Below are positions 38,158 to 45,901 of a stretch of 64,000 nucleotides of DNA, one piece after another. The translations under genes were made by a program, and so were the position numbers. Under the pieces are notes generated by a model, which was given only the letters and a program-made list of their open reading frames with translations, ran no database searches and was not told where the DNA came from. The stretch is from Chryseosolibacter sp964438975 (GTDB taxonomy: Bacteria; Bacteroidota; Bacteroidia; Cytophagales; Cyclobacteriaceae), in the NCBI GenBank assembly GCA_964438975.1, contig CAYTMU010000018.1, positions 4,170-68,169 of the forward strand, written 5' to 3'. Positions within the stretch are counted from its first letter, which is position 1. The number at the start of each line of letters is the position of its first letter.

Positions 38158-38178
38158 GGATGGCATCGTCTGCCATCC
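38158..38178 (-). promoter_or_regulatory. Leader hairpin upstream of the antiporter attenuator
   Basis: A perfect 8-bp stem (GGATGGCA/TGCCATCC) with a 5-base loop and no T tract. On the minus strand it precedes the putative terminator by 15 bases. Its TGGCA could alternatively pair with the TGCCA at the start of the terminator stem. Confidence 0.45.
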
Positions 38179-38262
38179 CGTATGCCTATGCAGCAAAATC
38201 TACTCATTCGAATTGTTTACCGGAATTTTTGAAGTATTTTCATCACCCAAACCGCTTCTACG

Positions 38263-39102
38263 ATGAGAGATGTTTGCTGTACAACTGTCCTGCTTTGCCT
38301 TTGCCTGACCTCTTTTGGACAATTTGCCAAGAATACAATGGCGCTATCAGTTTCCGGGAATGATCGCATAACGGTAGTCAAGGGCAGCGTCAGGCTTGCG
38401 GAATGGCACGAACGGTCATTCTGGCCATTGTACGATAAGTATCTCAACGATGCGACCAAGGTCTATTCCATGACTTACCGGTCGCTCGAGGACCTGGCTG
38501 AGACTGACGCATCTGTGTCGGAAACTACTGCTTTGGAGAATGCCGTAAAGGTGCTGACGTATCGCAAGGAGGAACTTGAGATGCGGAAGAAATACTACCG
38601 GGAGATGGGAGCCATCCTGAACGGAGTCATTGCTATGCAATTCCTCCAGACCGAGGCCATGATGGACATGCTGGAGAGCGCAAATATTTACAACGGAACC
38701 GAATGGGAGAGATATCGTTTTCACGCCCACTCTTTGCCGGATGACCAGGTCGCAAAGGCAAAGCGCAACACGCTGGAGGCCGCTTTGGATATCCCGGATG
38801 AGAAGAAAAGCGCGTTCTGGTCACTATACAGAAGATACGAAGTTGAACGCAATGCGCTGATGGGGGAGGCGTACGATATTTACGCCCTGTTCGCCAGCGA
38901 TGCCGCAGACTTTACGCCTGCACTGGCCAAAAGATTGGGTTACGATTTACTTCATGTGATGGAGCGCGAGCTGAAATTGAGGGAAGACTTCTTTTATCAG
39001 ATGAATGCACGGGTAGGGTCCGTACTGGCAGCCCGGTTCTTTGCATTCGAAGATTACTACGCCATCGTTTCCAAGATGTACGCTTGGGCCGATGCCCCCT
39101 GA
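38263..39102 (+). CDS. Secreted helical protein with internal duplication, function unknown
   Basis: This 279-residue protein has a signal peptide (VLLCLCLTSFGQ) and two related halves. Each half begins with an FWxLYxxY motif (FWPLYDKY at about 46, FWSLYRRY at about 185) followed by a Tyr-rich helix, then a helix with Leu-Arg pairs (RKEELEMRKKYYREMG; MERELKLREDFFYQM), and ends near an aromatic/glutamate helix. The layout recalls a tandem Spy/CpxP-like periplasmic helical domain, but no LTxxQ motif is clear. It is divergent from the antiporter gene. I do not recognise the family. Confidence 0.75.
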   Translation: MRDVCCTTVLLCLCLTSFGQFAKNTMALSVSGNDRITVVKGSVRLAEWHERSFWPLYDKYLNDATKVYSMTYRSLEDLAETDASVSETTALENAVKVLTYRKEELEMRKKYYREMGAILNGVIAMQFLQTEAMMDMLESANIYNGTEWERYRFHAHSLPDDQVAKAKRNTLEAALDIPDEKKSAFWSLYRRYEVERNALMGEAYDIYALFASDAADFTPALAKRLGYDLLHVMERELKLREDFFYQMNARVGSVLAARFFAFEDYYAIVSKMYAWADAP

Positions 39103-39170
39103 TCGTCAATAGCTTGGAAGTTTCAGGCGAGGCCGTTATCTTGAATGCCTGAACCTCACTCACAGCGCGA

Positions 39171-40802
39171 ATGCACGATCTGGACTTCTCCGACTACTGC
39201 GTATTCATTTTCTATTTTCTGGCCGTCAGCACTTACGGAATCTACGTTTACAACCGCAATAGGTCGAAGGTAGCCGACTCGCGCGATTTCTTTCTCGCAG
39301 AAGGCTCGCTGACCTGGTGGGCCATTGGCGCTTCGCTCATCGCATCGAATATTTCGGCAGAACACTTCATCGGGATGTCGGGATCTGGCTTTGCACTCGG
39401 CCTGGCTATCTCAACGTATGAATGGATGGCAGCAGCGACACTTATCATTGTCGCTGTTTTTTTTGTTCCGGTTTATCTAAAGAACAAGATATACACCATG
39501 CCCCAATTCCTGGAGCAACGGTACAACGGAACGGTTAGTACCATTATGGCCATTTTCTGGCTCCTCGTATACGTATTCGTCAATCTGACATCCATCATCT
39601 ATCTCGGTGCGCTGGCGATCACCGCCATCTCAGGTATCAGCTTTGAAGTGTGTATCATCGGACTGGCCGTGTTCTCAATTATCGTAACACTAGGCGGAAT
39701 GAAAGTGATCGGTTATACCGATGTCATTCAGGTTGCTGTCCTGATCATCGGCGGGCTGGTCACCACCTATCTGGCGTTGACGCTCGTATCGCAGCACTTC
39801 GGTTATGGTGAGGATGTCATCGCTGGCGCCCGGGTGATGCTGGACAAGGCAGATTCACATTTCCATATGATCTTCGACTCTTCGCACCAGTACTATTCCG
39901 ACCTGCCGGGACTCTCGGTGTTAATCGGCGGCATGTGGATCAATAACCTGAGTTATTGGGGATGCAACCAATACATCATTCAGCGCGCGCTCGGAGCGGA
40001 TCTCAAGACGGCGCGGAATGGAATTTTGTTCGCAGCGTTCCTGAAATTGCTGGTGCCGGTCATTGCAGTGCTGCCGGGCATCGCTGCCTACGTGTTGTTC
40101 CAGGAGGGTCTGTTTCAAACAGAAATGATCAATGACCAGGGGATCGTGAAACCAGACCACGCATATCCAACATTGCTCAACCTGCTGCCACCCGGCTTGA
40201 AGGGCCTGGCCTTTGCAGCCTTGACCGCAGCTATCGTAGCCTCGTTGGCGGGGAAAGCGAATAGCATCGCGACTATCTTTTCGCTGGATATTTACAAGAA
40301 GTTCTTCAATCGGAAAGCGAGTGAAAAGCAACTTGTCAGCACCGGGCGATGGACCGTCATTGTTTCCATGGTGATCGCCTCAATTGTAGCGCCTGCCTTG
40401 CGCTCGCTGGATCAGGCTTATCAATTCATCCAGGAATATGTAGGCTTTATTTCTCCTGGAGTGCTCGTGATCTTTCTACTCGGTTTCTTCTGGCGCCGAA
40501 CCACCGCATCCGCTGCACTTACCGCGGCGCTGCTGACGATTCCACTATCAACGTTGTTGAAATACCTTCCGTATTGGACCAATGGTGCGTTCCCGGATTA
40601 TCCCTTCCTCGATCGTATGTCCATCGTCTTCGTGTTCCTGTTGTTGTTGATGATCGTCATGAGCCTGCTTGACCGCCGCAGTGCGACTCAGCCGCGTGTA
40701 ATCGAAGTTGATACGTCGATGTTCCGCGTTACGCCGTCATTTACTATCGGTTCGGTGCTGATCATTGGCATTCTAACCGCACTTTATACGGTTTTCTGGT
40801 AG
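39171..40802 (+). CDS. Sodium/solute symporter (SSS/SGLT family), probable myo-inositol or sugar transporter
   Basis: This 543-residue protein has about 14 transmembrane helices and the SSS features: FFLAEGSLTWWAIGASLIAS near the N-terminus, AEHFIGMSGSGFA, and FAALTAAIVASLAGKANSIA around the sodium site. It resembles the SGLT branch carrying sugars and inositols. The next gene is inositol oxygenase, 61 bases after the stop, which makes myo-inositol the best guess for the substrate. A -7-like TATCTTGA lies 26 bases upstream. Confidence 0.88.
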   Translation: MHDLDFSDYCVFIFYFLAVSTYGIYVYNRNRSKVADSRDFFLAEGSLTWWAIGASLIASNISAEHFIGMSGSGFALGLAISTYEWMAAATLIIVAVFFVPVYLKNKIYTMPQFLEQRYNGTVSTIMAIFWLLVYVFVNLTSIIYLGALAITAISGISFEVCIIGLAVFSIIVTLGGMKVIGYTDVIQVAVLIIGGLVTTYLALTLVSQHFGYGEDVIAGARVMLDKADSHFHMIFDSSHQYYSDLPGLSVLIGGMWINNLSYWGCNQYIIQRALGADLKTARNGILFAAFLKLLVPVIAVLPGIAAYVLFQEGLFQTEMINDQGIVKPDHAYPTLLNLLPPGLKGLAFAALTAAIVASLAGKANSIATIFSLDIYKKFFNRKASEKQLVSTGRWTVIVSMVIASIVAPALRSLDQAYQFIQEYVGFISPGVLVIFLLGFFWRRTTASAALTAALLTIPLSTLLKYLPYWTNGAFPDYPFLDRMSIVFVFLLLLMIVMSLLDRRSATQPRVIEVDTSMFRVTPSFTIGSVLIIGILTALYTVFW

Positions 40803-40837
40803 CATTCCAGGCGCTGGTATTTTTTTCCATAGTTTTG

Positions 40838-40845
40838 TATATTTG
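40838..40845 (+). promoter_or_regulatory. Possible -7 promoter element for inositol oxygenase
   Basis: TATATTTG matches TAnnTTTG 18 bases before ATG 40864. A weak short hairpin with a T run (40807-40827) precedes it, so the oxygenase gene may have its own transcript besides read-through from the transporter gene. Confidence 0.45.
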
Positions 40846-40863
40846 GTAATAAACCAGGGAAGT

Positions 40864-41730
40864 ATGAATAACGAACAGTTGTCCGAAAAGGAAAAGAACC
40901 CCCTCAAAAGCATTGAAGAGTGGGAAGACGACCTCCTGCATCGCTACCCGGAAACCAGGAAGAAAGAGGAATACCGGAATTACGAAGCCCCGGCCCGCGA
41001 TACCGTACGCGAGTTCTATAAGCTCAACCACCAGTATCAGACCTACAATTTTGTCATGACAAAGCGGGAGGAGTTCCTGAAATTCGATCGCAAGACGCTG
41101 ACCGTATGGGAGGCTATGGAGTTCCTGAACACGCTCGTCGACGACTCCGATCCCGACATTGAACTCGATCAACTCCAGCACCTACTTCAAACCGCCGAGG
41201 CAATCCGCCGCGACGGGCATCCCGATTGGTTCGTGCTGACCGGCTTCATACACGACATGGGAAAAGTATTATGCCTTTTCGGCGAGCCTCAGTGGGCTGT
41301 GGTCGGCGACACCTTTCCCGTCGGGTGCAAGTTCTCTGATAAGATCGTTTATCCCGAGTTCTTTGAACTGAACCCCGATAACAGCGATAGTCGTTATAAC
41401 ACAACGTATGGCATTTACAAGCCAGGGTGCGGACTCAGAAACGTCACGATGTCCTGGGGTCACGATGAGTACCTCTACCATATCACCAAGGACTTTATGC
41501 CGGAACCCGCGCTGTACATGATCCGGTATCACTCGTTCTACGCCCAGCACCGCGAACACGCCTACGAACATCTGATGGATGATCACGACCGGGAGATGTT
41601 CGAGTGGGTGAAGAAGTTCAACCCCTATGACCTGTATTCGAAGAGCCCGGTGCCTCCGGATTCAAAAGAGCTCAGACCCTATTACGAAGAACTGATCGCG
41701 AAGTACCTGCCTGCGCAGGTGCGGCTCTAG
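40864..41730 (+). CDS. myo-Inositol oxygenase (MIOX)
   Basis: This 288-residue di-iron oxygenase splits myo-inositol to D-glucuronate with O2. The family's HD-type iron ligands and substrate loops are intact: DDSDPD, HLLQTAEAIRRD, TGFIHDMGKVL, MSWGHDEYLY, RYHSFYAQH and the terminal KFNPYDLYSK. ATG 40864 has GGGAAGT before it and is preferred to the TTG at 40843. Predicted glucuronate can enter the uronate pathway that includes the mannonate dehydratase at 56456. MIOX is mainly known from eukaryotes and occurs in a limited set of bacteria including Bacteroidota. Confidence 0.95.
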   Translation: MNNEQLSEKEKNPLKSIEEWEDDLLHRYPETRKKEEYRNYEAPARDTVREFYKLNHQYQTYNFVMTKREEFLKFDRKTLTVWEAMEFLNTLVDDSDPDIELDQLQHLLQTAEAIRRDGHPDWFVLTGFIHDMGKVLCLFGEPQWAVVGDTFPVGCKFSDKIVYPEFFELNPDNSDSRYNTTYGIYKPGCGLRNVTMSWGHDEYLYHITKDFMPEPALYMIRYHSFYAQHREHAYEHLMDDHDREMFEWVKKFNPYDLYSKSPVPPDSKELRPYYEELIAKYLPAQVRL

Positions 41731-41767
41731 CAGTTCGCTACATCAATCCCCTAGTCAATTACTGCGT

Positions 41768-42643
41768 ATGACGTCGCGAAGAAGTGCTATGAAAAAACTT
41801 GCCGTTGCTTCTGCGACGGCAGCAGGACTCTCACTTAGCCACCGTATTGAGGCGGCGGAAGCTGTACTCGCGCCTGCGTTAAAAGGTAGAGTAAACCATT
41901 CCGTCTGCCGTTGGTGTTATGGCAACATCCCCCTGGAAGATCTCTGCCAGGCAGCGAAGAACATTGGCCTCACATCAATCGAGTTGACGGGACCCAACGA
42001 GTGGCCGGTGCTCCAGAAATACGGGTTGACATCGGCGCTGCCGAATGGCGCCGGCATGGGTATCGAAAAGGGTTTTAACGATCCACAATACCACGAAGAC
42101 CTTGTCGCAAGTTATGAGGCGGTCATTCCGCAGGTTGCCAAGGCCGGATTATCGCAGATCATCTGCTTTTCGGGTAACAGAAGGGGGCTCGACGATGAGA
42201 AGGGGATAGAAAATTGCGCCATCGGATTGAAACGCCTGATGCGTACCGCTGAGAAGCATAAGGTCACAGTCGTCATGGAACTGCTCAATAGCAAGGTGAA
42301 CCACAAGGATTATCAATGCGATCACACCGCCTGGGGAGTGGCTTTGTGCGAACGGATCGGGTCAGAATACTTCAAACTGCTATACGATATCTATCACATG
42401 CAGATCATGGAGGGCGATGTCATTGCGACTATCCGCAAATACCACCCGTACATATCCCACTATCACACCGGTGGCGTTCCCGGCAGGAATGAAATCGATG
42501 AAACGCAGGAGCTGAATTATCCTGCCATCATGCAAGCTATTGTCGACACCGGATTCAAGGGCTATGTGGCGCAGGAATTCATTCCGAAACGTCCCGACAA
42601 GCTGGCGTCACTGAAGCAGGGAGTAGAGATCTGCGACGTCTGA
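41768..42643 (+). CDS. Tat-exported TIM-barrel isomerase-like protein (hydroxypyruvate isomerase family)
   Basis: This 291-residue AP-endonuclease-2-type TIM barrel belongs to the hydroxypyruvate isomerase/sugar epimerase group. Metal-ligand segments are VTVVMELLNSK, LLYDIYHMQIMEGD, ISHYHTGGVPGRNE and YVAQEFIP. The N-terminus TSRRSAMKKLAVASATAAG looks like a twin-arginine signal, so it would act folded in the periplasm. It follows inositol oxygenase after 37 bases on the same strand. Possible substrates are keto-sugars or inositol-derived ketoses; this is inference only. Confidence 0.82.
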   Translation: MTSRRSAMKKLAVASATAAGLSLSHRIEAAEAVLAPALKGRVNHSVCRWCYGNIPLEDLCQAAKNIGLTSIELTGPNEWPVLQKYGLTSALPNGAGMGIEKGFNDPQYHEDLVASYEAVIPQVAKAGLSQIICFSGNRRGLDDEKGIENCAIGLKRLMRTAEKHKVTVVMELLNSKVNHKDYQCDHTAWGVALCERIGSEYFKLLYDIYHMQIMEGDVIATIRKYHPYISHYHTGGVPGRNEIDETQELNYPAIMQAIVDTGFKGYVAQEFIPKRPDKLASLKQGVEICDV

Positions 42644-42656
42644 CACGGCAGTAAGA

Positions 42657-44702
42657 TCACAGCCCGAACTCCTGCAACGCAGCCTCGATAGCATATCGAA
42701 TATCCTTATTTGTCGTTTTTGTCAGTAACGACCGCAAGGCGGGCGTAGCCGATTTGGCGTCTTTTCCGATCCGCCCAAGAATTACCACGAGACGATATTG
42801 CAATCCGCCGTCATGAATTGTCGTCGCATTCAGTTCGTCCACCAGTGGATTTACCGCCGGGCGGCCCACCGCCACCAGGGATTCCTGTGAGATCTCACCT
42901 GCCTTGTCATAATTCCGTAACGCGGCGATCATGTGTCTGATCGCCGTTTGGTTGCTTGTCCTTAGGTCGCCCAACAATTGAAGAGCCATCACCTGGACAT
43001 CCGCCAATTGTTCCTTGTGATCAAGGGACCGTCGGTCCAGCAACGCCACCAGTATTGGCTCCAGCGGCGCCACACGATCACCCATCATCGTCAGCAGTTT
43101 CATGACTCGGTGCTGTTCCCCAACGTCACTTCCGCGCAGCACGGAGCCCGCTTCATCGATCGTCGGAATGACGCCAGGAATTGCAATACCATTCCTCGTA
43201 CAAAAGTCGATACGATCTTGTCGTTGATTGGGATACGGTGATTCAAGCGCATACAACGCAAAACTAGCCCGGCACCTGTTGACCAGCAGCGCCAGGTCAT
43301 TCGATGGGTATTTAGATTCGGCCTGTTTGTTCTGCTCGATCTTGAACGGACTCCCTTCATCAGAAGGATATGGCATGAAATTCCGCGCGAATGTATACAA
43401 TTGATCCGGCGTCTTTTTGTTCTGATGATCGTTGAAGTAGTCGGCGAGCCAATACATCACCTGTGTTTTTGACGGCGCGTCAGGCTCTTCATCGTACATT
43501 CTCTTCAGGTACATGAAATGAAGTCCCGTGGCGTTGTCTGATTCAGTTTCCAGCCGATTTCCATAGTGTCCGTACGCATAACGACGCAGTTCGCGATTAG
43601 CCGTCAATGACTCCATGAGCTCATAGAAGCCCCGGTCAAACGAGACCGCCCTTGGCAGTCCGACCTGGCCGGAGCTCAGCAAGTCGAAATACTGGTTCAG
43701 CCGCGATCGGAGAATAGCGGTGTCTGGTTCCTCCACGCGATTGAACAGAAACCCGAGGTAGGCCGATAGGGTATGGTCACCGACCTTCCTGATAGTGCCG
43801 ATCCCAGATCGCCATTCGTCATCATCTGCATTCTGGTCGCTCGTGAGATACGCGAGAATGCTATATGCCCGGTCATCACCAGAAGGGTAGGCGATCGTAT
43901 CAAGCGTTGCCAGCAAGAAAGTCTTGTAACGCCCGGGAGTGATGGCGTACCTGGCCAGAGCGTTTATCAGGTGATAGTGGATCTTTCCACATGCATTGTC
44001 AAATGGCGTGCGCATAGCCTCGATCGTAACCGCCTCGATCTTCTCGGGAGTCGAAAGGTCCTGCAACTTCTCCCGGAACTTGTCAGCGAAGGCGCGGCAC
44101 CGGGTTTCGGCGTCAGTTTTTGTCTCGTGTGGGGCACTCGCACCGCCTTTGGATACCACAACCTGTGTTGTATTCGCTGTCAGCGCAGACTCGGGGAAGA
44201 GCGTCCGTATGTTTTTTGTCAGACGTATGCGACCCGAATAGCTCATCAGAATTTCACCGCTGACGACATCGATCAGCCGGCCGTTAACATCGACGTAATT
44301 TTTCAGCCTGGTATAGGTCCCGGAAAATATGGCATCGATCGGCAACAACTCTCCGATCCGGATGGCCTCACTAGCCTTCATCATCCCGGAAAGCATGAAC
44401 TCGTTCTCTTTGAGAATCGCGTCAACGCGCTTGCGTTCAAACAGTTTCAGGCGTCCGGGATCTGCACTGAGCCTTCCTATAATCGACTCGCTCAGATATT
44501 CGCCGAATACGTTCGCATTTCCGCTGCTGACTTGCAATGGGACGAACGTCACGACCGCCAGGCGGACAGTAGGTCTTCCGAAGTCTGCTGACTCGATATT
44601 GCTGGCAATCTCGGCCACAACGGCCTTGTGATCCTTCGTCTTCTGGGCAACCGACGGATGGGCGCAGGCACATAGGAGCAGGCAGAGCAGGAGCAGTCGC
44701 AT
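42657..44702 (-). CDS. Secreted FlgO/CsgG-like protein with C-terminal HEAT repeats
   Basis: This protein of about 681 residues has a signal sequence (RLLLLCLLLCACAHPSVAQ; LCAC may be a lipobox). The next part has the look of FlgO/CsgG-type outer-membrane-associated domains (RLAVVTFVPLQ, YLSESIIGRLSADPGRLKLFERKRVDAIL, GELLPIDAIFSGTY, GRLIDVVSGEILMS). A long middle region has no recognised domain. The end has HEAT-type repeats (VALLDRRSLDHKEQLADVQ, GDLRTSNQTAIRHMIAAL, LVVILGRIGKDAKSATPAL). ATG 44702 is preferred to the upstream 44732. The role is unknown. Confidence 0.8.
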   Translation of the reverse strand: MRLLLLCLLLCACAHPSVAQKTKDHKAVVAEIASNIESADFGRPTVRLAVVTFVPLQVSSGNANVFGEYLSESIIGRLSADPGRLKLFERKRVDAILKENEFMLSGMMKASEAIRIGELLPIDAIFSGTYTRLKNYVDVNGRLIDVVSGEILMSYSGRIRLTKNIRTLFPESALTANTTQVVVSKGGASAPHETKTDAETRCRAFADKFREKLQDLSTPEKIEAVTIEAMRTPFDNACGKIHYHLINALARYAITPGRYKTFLLATLDTIAYPSGDDRAYSILAYLTSDQNADDDEWRSGIGTIRKVGDHTLSAYLGFLFNRVEEPDTAILRSRLNQYFDLLSSGQVGLPRAVSFDRGFYELMESLTANRELRRYAYGHYGNRLETESDNATGLHFMYLKRMYDEEPDAPSKTQVMYWLADYFNDHQNKKTPDQLYTFARNFMPYPSDEGSPFKIEQNKQAESKYPSNDLALLVNRCRASFALYALESPYPNQRQDRIDFCTRNGIAIPGVIPTIDEAGSVLRGSDVGEQHRVMKLLTMMGDRVAPLEPILVALLDRRSLDHKEQLADVQVMALQLLGDLRTSNQTAIRHMIAALRNYDKAGEISQESLVAVGRPAVNPLVDELNATTIHDGGLQYRLVVILGRIGKDAKSATPALRSLLTKTTNKDIRYAIEAALQEFGL

Positions 44703-44938
44703 AAGTATGGGTTTGGCGGCGCCGGTTACCAAATTTGGGACGCAAGAATCAATCTCTGGAATTTTTTTTACGTATCAACTCAAAAAGAGTGGATTTTGGG
44801 TCTGGGGGCAAGAGAAATGCGAGTTTTTTTGCGCGAATGGGGAACCAAAGCGCTTCGTAATTTGTATACTTAGGAAATTTTTACTGCCATCGGCAAAATC
44901 ACCCACCGTATTTTCCTTTCTCCACCGAACCTAAACAG

Positions 44939-44958
44939 GTGTGACTCGGTTGTTACAC
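44939..44958. repeat. Imperfect inverted repeat upstream of rpoD copy 2
   Basis: GTGTGAC and GTTACAC can pair over 7 positions (one G-U) around a 6-base loop, 41 bases before ATG 44999. The 296-base region between the FlgO-like start (44702) and rpoD otherwise shows AT-rich promoter-like sequence (TATATTCA) and no gene. Confidence 0.35.
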
Positions 44959-44998
44959 AGTATATTCATTTTTACGCACATAACGGACAATTTTTCAA

Positions 44999-45862
44999 AT
45001 GAGACAGCTAAAGATCAGCAAGCAGATTACGAACCGGGAGAGCCAGTCGCTGGATAAGTATCTGCAGGAAATCGGGAAGGTGGATTTGATCACATCTGAC
45101 ATGGAAGTGGAGTTGGCAAAGCGCATCCGCGAAGGTGACCAGATCGCTTTGGAAAAGCTCACAAAAGCCAACCTCCGTTTCGTGGTTTCTGTTGCCAAGC
45201 AATACCAGAACAATGGTCTGACGCTGGGCGATCTGATCAATGAGGGGAATCTCGGGCTGATCAAAGCGGCGAAGCGTTTTGACGAGACGAGAGGATTTAA
45301 GTTCATCTCATATGCTGTCTGGTGGATTCGTCAGTCGATCATGCAGGCCCTCGCCGAGCAGTCTCGTATTGTGCGACTACCACTGAACCGCGTGGGCTCA
45401 CTCAACAAGATATCCAAGACGTTCTCTGAACTGGAACAGAAGTTTCAGCGGGAGCCTTCCGCTGAAGAATTAGCGGAAGTTCTCGATATTTCTACTGATG
45501 AGGTGACTGATACCATGAAGATATCAGGTCGCCACGTATCTGTGGACGCGCCATTTGTCCAGGGCGAAGAAAACAGTCTGCTTGATGTACTTGAGAACGA
45601 CAGCGAAGAGACTCCAGACTCAGAGCTGATGATGGATTCACTCAGGAAGGAAGTGCAGCGCGCACTGTCAACCCTGACCCAGCGCGAAGCAGATGTGATC
45701 TCTTACTACTTCGGACTAAATGGTGAGCAAGCACTGACACTCGAAGAAATCGGACAGAAGTACAATCTCACACGCGAACGCGTCCGGCAAATCAAAGAAA
45801 AAGCAACCCGCAGACTCAGACACAGCTCGAGAAGCAATACGTTGAAGCCGTTCCTGGGGTAG
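44999..45862 (+). CDS. rpoD: Primary-type RNA polymerase sigma factor RpoD/SigA, copy 2
   Basis: This 287-residue protein is collinear with the protein at 2388-3251 without insertions. About 256 of 287 residues are the same by hand count. Promoter-recognition segments are kept: FISYAVWWIRQSI in region 2 and NLTRERVRQIKEKATRRLRH in region 4.2. Differences cluster in region 3 (ISTDEVTDT versus VTTAEVVDT) and around region 4.1 (SYYFGLNGEQAL). The first 23 bases of both genes are identical. Both copies look functional, and which one is the housekeeping factor cannot be told from sequence. Confidence 0.96.
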   Translation: MRQLKISKQITNRESQSLDKYLQEIGKVDLITSDMEVELAKRIREGDQIALEKLTKANLRFVVSVAKQYQNNGLTLGDLINEGNLGLIKAAKRFDETRGFKFISYAVWWIRQSIMQALAEQSRIVRLPLNRVGSLNKISKTFSELEQKFQREPSAEELAEVLDISTDEVTDTMKISGRHVSVDAPFVQGEENSLLDVLENDSEETPDSELMMDSLRKEVQRALSTLTQREADVISYYFGLNGEQALTLEEIGQKYNLTRERVRQIKEKATRRLRHSSRSNTLKPFLG

Positions 45863-45863
45863 T

Positions 45864-45891
45864 GAGTCGTCAGGCGTGAATCGTGAGGCGT
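45864..45891. repeat. Four tandem 7-base repeats after rpoD copy 2
   Basis: GAGTCGT, CAGGCGT, GAATCGT and GAGGCGT follow one another directly, giving a consensus close to GARKCGT. The block overlaps a 9-bp perfect hairpin (45876-45901) in the short space between the convergent rpoD and DUF1080 genes. There is no T tract. Confidence 0.6.
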
Positions 45892-45901
45892 GACGATTCA
45901 C
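45876..45901. repeat. 9-bp inverted repeat between convergent genes
   Basis: GTGAATCGT (45876-45884) and ACGATTCAC (45893-45901) are exact reverse complements with an 8-base loop. It spans the stop codon of the minus-strand gene and lies after the rpoD stop. It may serve as a bidirectional 3'-end structure, although neither side has a run of T. Confidence 0.5.

Noticed and set aside
43773..44591. Plus-strand open frame of 272 residues
   Set aside because: It is antisense to the FlgO/CsgG-like HEAT gene; no signal, domain or start context.
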